DNA of 64,000 nt from Pseudomonas mosselii (GCF_003205295.1 NZ_QJRP01000007.1:124001-188000), one strand, 5' to 3'. Positions 50,135 through 59,217 are shown, counted from the first letter of the stretch. The notes: generated by a model not told the origin, from the letters alone. A program made the numbers and translations.

Positions 50135-51099
50135 GCGGGGGTGTCCTGGTCACTGGGGCCACCGGCTTTGTCGGTAGCGCACTCACGCGCCGACTGGAGC
50201 TCGAAGGCAAGACCCCCTTACGGGCGCTGGTGCGACGCGTGCCTGCAGGTGATCATCTACGCACCGAGTATTGCCTGATAGATGACTTGGGCGCACTGGC
50301 GCCGGAGCAGGCGTTGTTCGCGGGTGTCGATACGGTCATCCATCTTGCTTCGCGTGTGCATGTGATGAATGAAACCTCTCAGGATCCACTGGCGGCGTTC
50401 CGCAAGGTCAACGTCGACGGCACCCTCAACCTTGCTCGGGCGGCGGCGCGGAACGGAGTAAGGCGGTTCATCTTCGTCAGTTCCATCAAGGTCAATGGCG
50501 AGACCACCGATGGCCGTCGGCCGTTCACCGCTGACGAACAACCCGCTCCGCAGGACCCTTACGGTATCTCCAAGCGTGAAGCCGAAGATGCCCTGCGCCA
50601 GTTGGCCATCGACACCTCACTGGAAGTGGTAATCGTGCGCCCGCCGCTGGTGTATGGACCTGGCGTGAAAGCCAATTTCCGCAGCATGCTCGGTTGGCTC
50701 GGCAAAGGTATACCCTTGCCTTTTGGCGCGATCGAGAATGCACGCAGCCTGGTAGCCCTGGATAATCTTGTCGACCTGCTGGTGACCTGTATTCATCATC
50801 CCGCTGCCGCCAACCAGACCTTCCTGGTCAGTGATGGGCAAGACCTTTCCACAACCCAGTTGCTGGCGGGCCTTGGTGTGGCGCTGGGCAGGCCCGCGCG
50901 GCTGCTGCCGATTCCCGCAGGCTGGCTACGTGGTGCCGGTACCTTGGTCGGTAAGGGAGCGTTGGCCCAGCGCCTGTGTGGCTCACTGCAGGTGGACATC
51001 GGCAAGACCCGGGAATTGCTGGGTTGGGCGCCACCGGTCAGCATCGACCAGGCATTCAAAGCGACTGCCGACAATTTCTTGAAAGAGCGTGAACAATGA
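50131..51099 (+). CDS. NAD-dependent epimerase/reductase (WbpV-like 4-reductase)
   Basis: The product has 322 residues and is an extended SDR with GATGFVGS near residue 8, S in FVSSIKVNGE and the catalytic YGISK. Together with the following WbpL and WbpM it matches the set that converts UDP-4-keto-6-deoxy-GlcNAc (made by WbpM) to UDP-QuiNAc or UDP-FucNAc, the primer sugar for WbpL. In P. aeruginosa this step is done by WbpV. Product stereochemistry cannot be read from sequence. It overlaps both neighbours by four bases. Confidence 0.82.
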   Translation: MSGGVLVTGATGFVGSALTRRLELEGKTPLRALVRRVPAGDHLRTEYCLIDDLGALAPEQALFAGVDTVIHLASRVHVMNETSQDPLAAFRKVNVDGTLNLARAAARNGVRRFIFVSSIKVNGETTDGRRPFTADEQPAPQDPYGISKREAEDALRQLAIDTSLEVVIVRPPLVYGPGVKANFRSMLGWLGKGIPLPFGAIENARSLVALDNLVDLLVTCIHHPAAANQTFLVSDGQDLSTTQLLAGLGVALGRPARLLPIPAGWLRGAGTLVGKGALAQRLCGSLQVDIGKTRELLGWAPPVSIDQAFKATADNFLKEREQ

Positions 51100-52118
51100 C
51101 AGGATGGTGGTTGATTCCCCTGGCACTCGGGGTGTCCCTGCTGCTGACAGCGGCCCTGCGTCGCTATGCCTTGAGCCGGCAGATCATCGACGTACCCAAC
51201 GCCCGCAGTTCACACAGCGTCCCCACGCCCCGCGGTGGCGGCGTGGCCATAGTGGTAACTTTCCTGGCCTCCCTGCCGGTGCTAGGCTACTTCGGCTGGG
51301 CAGACACTGAGGCACTGATCGGTATTGGCGGTGCTGGCGCGCTGGTGGCGGTGATCGGTTTCATGGACGATCATGGACATATCGCTGCGCGTTGGCGCCT
51401 GCTTGGCCATTTTGCGGCCTCAGCCTGGATGCTGTTCTGGGTCGACGGCCTGGCTCCCCTGGAGTTTGCCGGCCTGCACCTTGACCTGCAGTGGTTCGGC
51501 TACCTCCTGGCGGCGCTTTACAGCGTGTGGATGCTCAACCTCTACAATTTCATGGATGGCATCGACGGTATCGCCAGCCTGGAGGCCATCGGCGTCGGTA
51601 TTGGCATGGCGTTGATCGCCGCCGTGCTCGGGGCGCCCGAATTGATGACCTTGCCCTTATTGCTGGCTGCTGCCACGGCAGGCTTCCTGTTCTGGAATTT
51701 TCCGCCGGCGAAGATTTTCATGGGTGATGCCGGTAGCGGCTTTCTCGGTATCGTGCTGGCGGGGCTGTCGCTACAGGCTGCCTGGCACTCGCCACAGTTG
51801 TTCTGGTGCTGGCTGATTCTACTGGGCGTGTTCGTTGTCGACGCCACGTTCACATTGTTCCGTCGCCTGTTGCGCGGTGACAAGGTCTATGAAGCGCACC
51901 GTAGCCACGCCTACCAGTTCGCTTCACGCCACTATGGTCGGCACTTGCCCGTGACGCTGGCGGTGACGGCGATCAATGTGGGCTGGCTGCTGCCAGTGGC
52001 ATTGTGCGTGGCACTGCTGAGCCTCGATGGCGTGCTGGGTGTGGTGATTGCCTACCTGCCGCTGGTGTTCCTGGCGGTGCGCTGGCGTGCCGGTGCGCTT
52101 GAGCATCCGGTGAAGTGA
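51096..52118 (+). CDS. wbpL: WbpL-type undecaprenyl-phosphate sugar-1-phosphate transferase
   Basis: The product has 340 residues with about eleven membrane helices, of the MraY/WecA family. It has the cytoplasmic motifs SSHSVPTPRGGG (residues 38-49), FMDDHG, NLYNFMDGIDG and FMGDAGSGFLG, which carry the magnesium and nucleotide-binding aspartates. It starts O-unit synthesis by transferring QuiNAc-1-P or FucNAc-1-P to undecaprenyl phosphate at the inner membrane. In Pseudomonas WbpL is shared by the heteropolymeric and homopolymeric O-polysaccharides, which is relevant because genes of both kinds lie in this window. Confidence 0.92.
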   Translation: MTGWWLIPLALGVSLLLTAALRRYALSRQIIDVPNARSSHSVPTPRGGGVAIVVTFLASLPVLGYFGWADTEALIGIGGAGALVAVIGFMDDHGHIAARWRLLGHFAASAWMLFWVDGLAPLEFAGLHLDLQWFGYLLAALYSVWMLNLYNFMDGIDGIASLEAIGVGIGMALIAAVLGAPELMTLPLLLAAATAGFLFWNFPPAKIFMGDAGSGFLGIVLAGLSLQAAWHSPQLFWCWLILLGVFVVDATFTLFRRLLRGDKVYEAHRSHAYQFASRHYGRHLPVTLAVTAINVGWLLPVALCVALLSLDGVLGVVIAYLPLVFLAVRWRAGALEHPVK

Positions 52119-52165
52119 GATGAATAGGGAAGGTTTTAGTGTCAGACAACGCTTGCAGGGGTTTT

Positions 52166-54163
52166 ATGGATAGGCTGCGCGCTCGACTGTTGGGATTGTC
52201 CCGCCGACACAAGCGCCTGCTGCAGGTTGCGGCGGATGTCGTGCTCGTGTGGGTCGCATTGTGGCTGGCCTTCCTGGTGCGGTTGGGTATCGATGATGTG
52301 ATCGACCCGCTGCGCGATCACGCCTGGCTATTCATCTGCGCGCCTTTGGTGGCTATCCCAGTGTTCATCCGGGTCGGCATGTATCGGGCTGTGCTGCGCT
52401 ACTTTGGCAATGACGCGTTGATCACAATCATCAAGGCGGTCACATTGTCCGCCCTCGTACTCGGGTTGATCATCTATTGGGTGGGTAACAGCGGGAATGT
52501 GGTGCCGCGTTCGATCACCTTCAATTATTGGTGGCTGAGCATGATCATGCTTGGCGGTCTGCGCTTGTTGATGCGTCAGTACTTCCTCGGTGACTGGTTC
52601 AACACTGCAGGTACGCAGGGCTCAGGTACCAGTCAGAACGAGGCGTCCACGCGGGTGGCCATCTATGGCGCCGGCGCTGCGGGTAACCAGCTGATGGCAG
52701 CCCTGCGGATGGGCAAGGCCATGCGTCCCGTGGCATTCATCGATGACGATGCCAGCCTTACCAACCGGATGATTGCCGGCTTGCAGGTCTACGCGCCCAA
52801 GAACCTGCAGCGCATGATCGATGCCACTGGCGCCGAGGAAATCCTGCTGGCACTGCCGTCTGTGAGCCGCAGTCGGCGCCGTGAAATTCTCAACCTGCTC
52901 GAAGGTTACCCGCTGCATGTGCGTAGCGTGCCCGGATTCATGGACCTGGCCAGTGGCCGGGTCAAGGTCGACGATATCCAGGAAGTGGATATTGCCGATT
53001 TGCTGGGGCGCGATGCCGTACCGGCTCAGCAGGATCTACTCGCGCGCTGTATTACCGGGCAAACCGTGATGGTCACGGGGGCCGGTGGTTCTATCGGCTC
53101 GGAGCTGTGCCGGCAGATCGTCGGCCAGCGCCCCCGCACGCTGCTGTTGTACGAACACAGCGAGTTCAACCTGTACAGCATCGCCAAGGAGCTGGAGGAA
53201 CGCATCGGTCAGGATCAGCTTGGCGTGCAACTGATACCGATCCTGGGGTCGGTGCGAGATCAGCGAAAGCTGCTGGACATCATGCAGGCGTGGAAGGTGG
53301 ACACTGTCTATCATGCCGCCGCCTACAAGCATGTGCCGATGGTCGAGCACAACATTGCCGAAGGTGTGCAGAACAACGTCATCGGTACGCTCTACACCGC
53401 TCAGGCAGCACTGCAGGCCCAGGTCGCCAATTTCGTGTTGATTTCGACCGACAAGGCCGTGCGTCCGACCAACGTCATGGGTAGCACCAAGCGTCTGGCC
53501 GAGATGGTGCTGCAGGCCTTGAGCAATGAGCGTGCGCCGAGACTCATGGGCGATGTCGGCAATGTGGCCCAAGTCAACAAGACCCGTTTCACCATGGTGC
53601 GATTCGGCAATGTACTCGGCTCTTCCGGTTCGGTTATTCCGTTGTTCCATGCGCAGATCAAGGCCGGTGGTCCGTTGACCGTGACCCATCCAAAGATCAC
53701 GCGTTACTTCATGACCATTCCCGAGGCGGCTCAACTGGTGATCCAGGCAGGCTCCATGGGGCAGGGGGGGGATGTGTTCGTGCTGGACATGGGCGAGCCG
53801 GTGAAGATTGTGGAGTTGGCGGAAAAAATGATTCATCTTTCCGGCTTGAGCGTACGTTCCGAGCGTAACCCGCATGGTGACATCGCCATCGAGTTCAGCG
53901 GTTTGCGACCTGGCGAAAAGCTATATGAAGAGCTGCTGATCGGGGACAATGTATTGGGCACTCGGCATCCGATGATCATGAGTGCCAATGAGGATTGCCT
54001 GCCCTGGGAGGTGCTCAAACGCCGCCTCGAAGCATTGCTTGCTGCTATCGCCATCGATGAGTATCCCACAGTCCGGCAGCTACTCAGGGATACCGTCAGC
54101 GGTTATACCCCAAGTGAAGAGATTGTTGACTGGTTGTATCAGCGTCGACGCCAAGAGTTGTAG
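52166..54163 (+). CDS. wbpM: UDP-GlcNAc 4,6-dehydratase WbpM (membrane form)
   Basis: The product has 665 residues. Four membrane helices (about 15-115) precede a Rossmann-like CoA-binding domain (VAIYGAGAAGNQL near 165) and a C-terminal dehydratase domain (VMVTGAGGSIGSEL near 300). The catalytic set is S-M-K (ISTDKAVRPTNVMGSTK), where methionine takes the place of the usual tyrosine, as is known for WbpM. It makes UDP-4-keto-6-deoxy-GlcNAc. ATG 52166 (MDRLRARLLGL) gives the family length; GTG 52139 would add nine residues. In Pseudomonas it marks the second border of the O-antigen locus. Confidence 0.93.
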   Translation: MDRLRARLLGLSRRHKRLLQVAADVVLVWVALWLAFLVRLGIDDVIDPLRDHAWLFICAPLVAIPVFIRVGMYRAVLRYFGNDALITIIKAVTLSALVLGLIIYWVGNSGNVVPRSITFNYWWLSMIMLGGLRLLMRQYFLGDWFNTAGTQGSGTSQNEASTRVAIYGAGAAGNQLMAALRMGKAMRPVAFIDDDASLTNRMIAGLQVYAPKNLQRMIDATGAEEILLALPSVSRSRRREILNLLEGYPLHVRSVPGFMDLASGRVKVDDIQEVDIADLLGRDAVPAQQDLLARCITGQTVMVTGAGGSIGSELCRQIVGQRPRTLLLYEHSEFNLYSIAKELEERIGQDQLGVQLIPILGSVRDQRKLLDIMQAWKVDTVYHAAAYKHVPMVEHNIAEGVQNNVIGTLYTAQAALQAQVANFVLISTDKAVRPTNVMGSTKRLAEMVLQALSNERAPRLMGDVGNVAQVNKTRFTMVRFGNVLGSSGSVIPLFHAQIKAGGPLTVTHPKITRYFMTIPEAAQLVIQAGSMGQGGDVFVLDMGEPVKIVELAEKMIHLSGLSVRSERNPHGDIAIEFSGLRPGEKLYEELLIGDNVLGTRHPMIMSANEDCLPWEVLKRRLEALLAAIAIDEYPTVRQLLRDTVSGYTPSEEIVDWLYQRRRQEL

Positions 54164-54221
54164 CGCTTGGCACTGGGTGCTTTTGGTGCGCTGCTCCCAC
54201 CGACTATGTCTTTCCTGGCAG

Positions 54222-54608
54222 CGGAGGCACAAGACGTGCCGGTTGCACCATTGAATGTCTATGGGCAAAGCAAGTTGGCAGGTGAGCAGGCAATTCAGGC
54301 CAGCGGCTGTGCGCACCTGATCTTGCGCATCAGCTGGGTCTATGCCGCTCGCGGTAGTAACTTTGCCCAGACCATGCTCCGTCTGGTTGCCGAGCGTGGC
54401 ACCCTCGCGGTTGATTGACGATCAGGTTGGTGTGCAGGTCAGTCAGCTCATTGCCACCCTCGAGCATCGCCAAGGACTCAAGGTAGCTTGTCCTGAAGAG
54501 GTGGCTTATAGATTGCAATGGATTGGGTCAGAGCAGTTGGAAAGACTGGCGGCGACCTTGTCATTGATGGCAGTGCCCGAGACGCATGATACGATGTTAG
54601 CCGATTAA
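54222..54608 (+). pseudogene. Fused relic of rmlD and rmlA
   Basis: Residues from 54222 to 54416 match the middle of dTDP-4-dehydrorhamnose reductase RmlD: VAPLNVYGQSKLAGEQAI with the catalytic YxxxK, then LILRISWVYAARGSNFA. After a frameshift near 54413 the text continues as DDQVGV of RmlD and passes at once into the C-terminus of glucose-1-phosphate thymidylyltransferase RmlA (LIATLEHRQGLKVACPEE, AYRLQWIGSEQLERLAA), ending at 54608. The order rmlD then rmlA is that of the rmlBDAC operon, so a deletion has joined the two. The start of rmlD, the end of rmlD and most of rmlA are gone. It is not expected to be functional. Confidence 0.85.
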
Positions 54609-54621
54609 TACTGAGGGGCTG

Positions 54622-55149
54622 GTGGTGGAAGTAACAGCTAAAACTATACGATTGCGGCTCATAGAAGAGAGCGATGCTCCATTTGTCGTAGGGCTTCGCA
54701 CGGATGAGAAGTATAACAGGTACTTGTCTGCGGTAGGCAGTGATGTTGAAGCTCAGCGTCAATGGATACGAAATTACAAATCGGACGAGAAATCCGGTAG
54801 GCAATATTATTTTATTATTGAACTTTTGGATGGTTCTCCGTGTGGGACTGTACGGCTTTATGATTTTCAAGTGCATTCATTTTCATGGGGTAGCTGGATT
54901 CTTAATGACAATAAAACTAAGTATGCGGCCGTTGAGAGCGCATTTTTAGTCTATGAATTTGGTTTTCGGCATCTTCAGTTCTCTGCTTCTCATTTCGAGG
55001 TGATGAAGGGGAATGATAAGGTCACTTCTTTTCACGAGAAAATGGGTGCAGTCCGAGTGGGTGAAGATGAGGAATTTCTTTACTTTGAGATTCGAAAGGA
55101 AGCCGTTGAGATTGCGAAGGACCGATTTTCGAGATTTTTGCGAGGTTGA
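54622..55149 (+). CDS. GNAT-family N-acetyltransferase
   Basis: The product has 175 residues of the RimJ/RimL-like acetyltransferase class: TIRLRLIEESDAPFVVGLR at the N-terminus and a degenerate acetyl-CoA loop before AAVESAFLVYEFGF. PseH-like sugar acetyltransferases of flagellar and O-antigen pathways have similar sequences, and the location in an O-polysaccharide locus makes a sugar substrate plausible, but this is not certain. GTG 54625 or 54622 are both possible starts, after GAGGGG at 54613-54618. The gene is strikingly AT-rich relative to its neighbours, which suggests recent acquisition. Confidence 0.8.
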   Translation: MVEVTAKTIRLRLIEESDAPFVVGLRTDEKYNRYLSAVGSDVEAQRQWIRNYKSDEKSGRQYYFIIELLDGSPCGTVRLYDFQVHSFSWGSWILNDNKTKYAAVESAFLVYEFGFRHLQFSASHFEVMKGNDKVTSFHEKMGAVRVGEDEEFLYFEIRKEAVEIAKDRFSRFLRG

Positions 55150-55345
55150 GCTGGCGCATGAAGTTCTGCAGCGGTAAGCGCGCACCGCTTTTAACTCAAG
55201 CACTTCGCTCCTCGTTTGTGGGATGCTGATTCGATTGGGATGTTGGGCATCACCTCACCCTGAATTAAACCTTCCGGTTCTAGTTGCGGCTCGACGACTA
55301 TTCGTAAAGACCTTAGCCAACCTCATCGCCGGTCACTGGTATATA

Positions 55346-55481
55346 GGCTTTGTATGAAAAGCGCCTGCGTGACGATCATGTCGCGTTGAAAACAGGTATC
55401 GGGATGCTCATTCACCGCCTATAAAGCCGAGCGCGACTCCTGTTATTCCTCGCCTGATCGCTGCTCGGCTACTTTTCGTAC
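55346..55481. repeat. Degenerate MITE-like element, copy A
   Basis: The left end is GGCTTTGTATGAAAAGC at 55346 and a decayed right end is CTTTTCGTAC at 55472-55481. The interior GCGTTGAAAACAG plus GGGATGCTCAT resembles the interior of the intact copy at 55774-55913. ATATA sequences flank it. Confidence 0.55.
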
Positions 55482-55707
55482 TAAACGTGAGGCTATATAA
55501 GTGTGCGGTATCAGCTGCAAGGAACCGGCATTCAAAGCTTACCTGGGCCTCTCGATTTCTTTCTGAAGTCTGCTTAGCTGGACGCGACTCGACCGGCCTG
55601 CTTGGGCGGAGCATATGCCTCTGGGGCCAAGGTGCTGGGGTTGGTATCTCAAAGGCATCACGTCAGGGAAACGCTGAGAAAGCGTGGCTTTTGGCAGGCG
55701 CAGGTTA

Positions 55708-55934
55708 GTCTTTGTATGAAAAGCCTTAATGCATTGGTGAGGCTGAGTCGAAAATAGCCCCATCTTGGTCCTAGGCTCTGTACGGAAAGCCTTGATACTT
55801 GTTCATGCTGCGTTGAAAACAGCCTCGGAATGCTCATGTACTCCAGTACACTGCGCTTCCTCGGCTGTTTTCGCCTTGCCTGACCTGCGTCTCAAGACTT
55901 TTCGTACAGAGCCTAAGGATTTTCATACAGAGCC
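55708..55934. repeat. Outer MITE-like element, interrupted
   Basis: The left end GTCTTTGTATGAAAAGCCTTA (55708-55728, 21 bases) and the inverted right end (55914-55934, reading TAAGGATTTTCATACAGAGC plus C) match at 18 of 21 positions. The element is split by the inner copy at 55774-55913. The remaining interior is only about 40 bases. Confidence 0.6.
55774..55913. repeat. Inner MITE-like element with TA duplication
   Basis: A 140-base element with inverted ends GGCTCTGTACGGAAAGCCTT / AAGACTTTTCGTACAGAGCC (22 bases with two mismatches). It is flanked by TA at 55772-55773 and 55914-55915. A second internal palindrome (GAAAACAGCC ... GGCTGTTTTC) is present and there is no coding capacity. Ends starting GGCTCTGT with TA targets are reminiscent of IS5-type (IS427 group) or IS630-type elements; the parent element is not identified. 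Confidence 0.75.
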
Positions 55935-56230
55935 CGAGCGCGACGTCTAGTACGATCGTTTGGCTGGCGCCCCGCGCACTCCCGAGGCTGTGTGCAGAAA
56001 ATCCAGATGGGGATAGGGAGTGGTTGCTCGACCCTGGTCACAGACTATGAACCTCCCTGGCGAATCTCTGATATTCTGTGACGTCAATGCTATTGCTACC
56101 TGCTCAGGGATGGCAAAGAGATATCAGCTACATGGCATTGAATTAGGTTTCCCGTCACGCATGGCGGGCTGAATTGTAGTAGCCACGACCTGAATGTGAT
56201 GAGCATCGGGTGGTCGTTAAGGATCCAACT

Positions 56231-57673
56231 ATGGAATTGATCCCGGTAATACTCTCCGGTGGCGTGGGAAGCCGCTTGTGGCCAGTTTCGCGTGAGGCCC
56301 ATCCAAAGCCGTTCATGGCATTGCCGGATGGGCAGAATCTTATACAGAAAACCTTCCTCCGAGCCGCGAAGCTGGAGGGGGTGGTTGAGATTCTGACAGT
56401 GACCAATCGTGAGTTACTTTTCAAGACCGAAGACGAGTATCGCGCGATCAATGTCCATGACCATGCGCAGGGCTACATCCTTGAACCGTTTGGGCGCAAT
56501 ACCGCAGCCGCGGTTGCCGCTGCCGCACTGCGTTTGGTCGACGCCCACGGGCCGGATGCGCGCATGCTGGTGCTGGCAGCGGATCACCTTATTCAGGATG
56601 AGATAGCCTTCGGTGCCGCAGTGAACAAAGCTGTTAAGCTGGCTGGCCAAGGTTGGTTGGTCACATTTGGCATCAAACCCCAATACCCAGAAACTGGGTT
56701 TGGCTATATTGAGGCCTCCCAAGTGGGTGAGCTAGAAGGGGGGCTGAAGGTAGAGCGTTTCGTCGAGAAGCCCGACCAGAAAACGGCAGAAGGGTATGTA
56801 TCTGCCGGCAATTACTTCTGGAATGCCGGTATGTTCTGTTTCCGCGTCGGCACCGTGCTTGAAGAGTTTGAAGCGCATGCCCCGGATGTCCTGAGTGCTG
56901 TCGCTCAAACGCTAGTAGCTTCGCGCGCGTCGTCGTCCTCAGGCTATAGTTGTCTAGCGCTGGACCCTGAGTCTTTTGCCAAGGTGCCCGATATCTCCAT
57001 TGACTATGCACTGATGGAACGTTCCCGTAAGGTTGTAACGGTTCCCTGTGACATTGGCTGGAGCGACATCGGTTCGTGGAACGCGGTCAGTGAGCTGACC
57101 GCGGCCGATGAGCAGGGCAACCGCTTTGAAGGTGAAGTCCTGGCGTATGAGTCGTCTAATAACTATGTCAATAGTGAAGCACGTTTGACTGCCTTGGTCG
57201 GCGTTAACGATCTTTTGGTGGTGGATACGCCCGACGCGACGCTGATCGCCCATAAAGATCATGCCCAAGATGTCAAACATATTGTCAAACGCCTGAAAAG
57301 TGACGGGCATGCTGCGCATTTGCTCCATCAGACTGTACACAGGCCTTGGGGTACCTACACCACGCTGGAGAATGGTGAGCGTTTCAAGATCAAACGCATC
57401 GTGGTCAAACCCAAGGCATCGCTTTCGTTACAGATGCACCATCACCGGAGTGAGCACTGGATTGTAGTCAGTGGCATGGCTGTGGTTATCAATGATAATC
57501 AGGAACTGATGCTCAATACTAACGAGTCCACCTTCATTCGGGCGGGGCATAAGCATCGTTTGCAGAATCCAGGCGTCATCGACTTGGTCCTAATAGAAGT
57601 GCAGAGCGGTGATTACCTCGGCGAAGACGATATCGTTCGTTTTGAGGATAACTACGGTCGTTGTGAGAGCTGA
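56231..57673 (+). CDS. manC: Mannose-1-phosphate guanylyltransferase / mannose-6-phosphate isomerase
   Basis: The product has 480 residues. The N-terminal nucleotidyltransferase domain has LSGGVGSRLWPVSREAHPKP, FGRNTAAA and FVEKPD. The C-terminal cupin isomerase domain has SLQMHHHRSEHWIVVSG. This is the bifunctional ManC/WbpW/AlgA type, which makes fructose-6-P into mannose-6-P and mannose-1-P into GDP-mannose. With manB downstream it supplies GDP-mannose (and GDP-rhamnose) for polysaccharide. ATG 56231 is used; the upstream GTG at 56210 has no support. Codon use is less GC-rich than in the core genes. Confidence 0.94.
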   Translation: MELIPVILSGGVGSRLWPVSREAHPKPFMALPDGQNLIQKTFLRAAKLEGVVEILTVTNRELLFKTEDEYRAINVHDHAQGYILEPFGRNTAAAVAAAALRLVDAHGPDARMLVLAADHLIQDEIAFGAAVNKAVKLAGQGWLVTFGIKPQYPETGFGYIEASQVGELEGGLKVERFVEKPDQKTAEGYVSAGNYFWNAGMFCFRVGTVLEEFEAHAPDVLSAVAQTLVASRASSSSGYSCLALDPESFAKVPDISIDYALMERSRKVVTVPCDIGWSDIGSWNAVSELTAADEQGNRFEGEVLAYESSNNYVNSEARLTALVGVNDLLVVDTPDATLIAHKDHAQDVKHIVKRLKSDGHAAHLLHQTVHRPWGTYTTLENGERFKIKRIVVKPKASLSLQMHHHRSEHWIVVSGMAVVINDNQELMLNTNESTFIRAGHKHRLQNPGVIDLVLIEVQSGDYLGEDDIVRFEDNYGRCES

Positions 57674-57794
57674 CGGAAGGTCTTTTTTCCGATGCTTTGT
57701 TAGTTCCTGAAAACGGGTTCTGTTCGGTGTCGTGGCGAGCACCTTGCTCAATATGCAGTGCTCGCTTTAGGCAATCCTGTATCAAGAGAGACAT

Positions 57795-59156
57795 ATGTTC
57801 GCACCTATTGAGATCCGTTGTTTCAAAGCTTATGATATCCGAGGTGAAGTACCGGGCGACCTGAACGATGATATTGCATACCGTGTTGGTCGTGCATTAG
57901 TCGCTCAGCTGGGTGGAGGGGCTTATGTGGTTGGCCGGGATATGCGCCTTGAAAGTCCAGGCTTATCCCTCTCGTTGATTCAAGGTTTGACAGACGGCGG
58001 CGCTGATGTGATTAACATCGGACTGTGCGGCACTGAAGAGGTTTATTTCGCCACCAGCCACTTCCAGGCTGCAGGCGGTATCATGGTTACGGCTAGTCAT
58101 AATCCCAAAGGCTATAACGGGATGAAGCTGGTCCGCGAGCAGTCGCGCCCGATCAGTGGTGATACTGGTCTTAATGATATCCGCAAGCGCGTTGAGACCG
58201 GTGCGCTTGGTTCCCGTGCTACCACGCCAGGCAGTGTCCGTGAGGTTTTCGATAAGACCTTCTATATTGATCATCTGCTGACCTACGTCGACCTGACCAC
58301 GCTCAAGCCTCTTAAAATACTAGCCGATCCGGGGAACGGTGCTGCCGGCCCAGTGTTGGAGCTGCTCAAGACACGCCTGCCGCTTGACATCACGATTATT
58401 AACGGCGAACCGGATGGTAACTTCCCCAATGGGATTCCCAACCCGCTGTTGCCGGAAAACCGTGCCCTTACCCGCCAAGCCGTGCTCGATATCGGCGCTG
58501 ACATGGGCATCGCCTTCGATGGCGACTTTGACCGTTGTTTCTTCTTTGACAACCAGGGACGCTTCATTGAGGGTTATTACGTGGTTGGCCTGCTCGCAGA
58601 GATGCTTTTGGCCAAGCATCCAGGCGGTAAAATCATCCATGATCCGCGCCTTACTTGGAATACCATCGAGCAGGTCAGTGCGGCTGGCGGTCAGGCTATC
58701 CAGAGCAAGACCGGCCACGCTTTCATCAAAGAGCGCATGCGGGCCGAAGACGCCATTTATGGCGGTGAAATGAGTGCCCACCACTATTTCCGCGACTTCG
58801 CCTACTGCGACAGCGGCAACATTCCATGGCTACTGGTTGCTGCGCTGATGAGCCTGACCGGCAAGAGCCTGGCTCAGTTGGTGGACGAACGCATTATGGC
58901 GTTCCCGTGTAGTGGCGAGATCAATTATGAAGTGGCCGATGTGAAAGGCACTATCGAAAAGATCCTGGCCTACTACCGGCCGCAGGCGTTGGGCATTGAT
59001 TGCACCGATGGGATTAGTGTCGAGTTCGCCGACTGGCGTTTCAGCCTGCGTGGGTCGAACACCGAACCGCTGCTGCGGTTGAACGTCGAAAGTCGCGCTG
59101 ATGAAAGGCTGGTGGCGCTGCGTGTTGCTGAAATTGGCCGTTTGATTCAAGGCTGA
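57795..59156 (+). CDS. manB: Phosphomannomutase
   Basis: The product has 453 residues of the alpha-D-phosphohexomutase superfamily. The active-site serine is in VTASHNPKGYNGMK (about residue 100), metal binding is in AFDGDFDRCFF, the sugar-binding loop is GGEMSAHHYF and the phosphate loop is RGSNTEPLLRL. It converts mannose-6-P and mannose-1-P. It follows manC by 121 bases and belongs to the CpsG/ManB type rather than AlgC. Its 3' end faces the large glycosyltransferase gene. Confidence 0.94.
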   Translation: MFAPIEIRCFKAYDIRGEVPGDLNDDIAYRVGRALVAQLGGGAYVVGRDMRLESPGLSLSLIQGLTDGGADVINIGLCGTEEVYFATSHFQAAGGIMVTASHNPKGYNGMKLVREQSRPISGDTGLNDIRKRVETGALGSRATTPGSVREVFDKTFYIDHLLTYVDLTTLKPLKILADPGNGAAGPVLELLKTRLPLDITIINGEPDGNFPNGIPNPLLPENRALTRQAVLDIGADMGIAFDGDFDRCFFFDNQGRFIEGYYVVGLLAEMLLAKHPGGKIIHDPRLTWNTIEQVSAAGGQAIQSKTGHAFIKERMRAEDAIYGGEMSAHHYFRDFAYCDSGNIPWLLVAALMSLTGKSLAQLVDERIMAFPCSGEINYEVADVKGTIEKILAYYRPQALGIDCTDGISVEFADWRFSLRGSNTEPLLRLNVESRADERLVALRVAEIGRLIQG

Positions 59157-59192
59157 ATCGTTCAGTCTGTGAGAGGTGGCAACTGAATCAAT

Positions 59193-59217
59193 GCCCCCGC
59201 CCATTGCGGGCGGGGGC
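59193..59217. terminator. GC-rich hairpin between convergent genes
   Basis: GCCCCCGCCC (59193-59202) pairs with GGGCGGGGGC (59208-59217) around ATTGC. It sits between the manB stop and the stop of the opposing glycosyltransferase gene and could end both transcripts, although no clean T-run follows on either side. Confidence 0.6.

Larger units (their letters stand above)
55150..56230. other. Gene-free region with MITE-like repeats
   Basis: About 1.1 kb between the GNAT gene and manC contains no convincing gene on either strand; the short open frames have no family features. It holds three related inverted-repeat elements, listed separately, and a degenerate end-like sequence near 55291-55314 (GACTATTCGTAAAGACCTT). 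The stretches 55495-55705 and 55936-56230 show nothing recognisable, though the latter must include the manC promoter. Confidence 0.7.

Noticed and set aside
55487..55708. 73-codon open frame in the repeat region
   Set aside because: No family features, and it spans non-coding sequence next to MITE-like repeats.
56047..56075. Possible AlgU-type promoter (GAACCT ... TCTGA) before manC
   Set aside because: The spacing is about 12 bases instead of 16-17.
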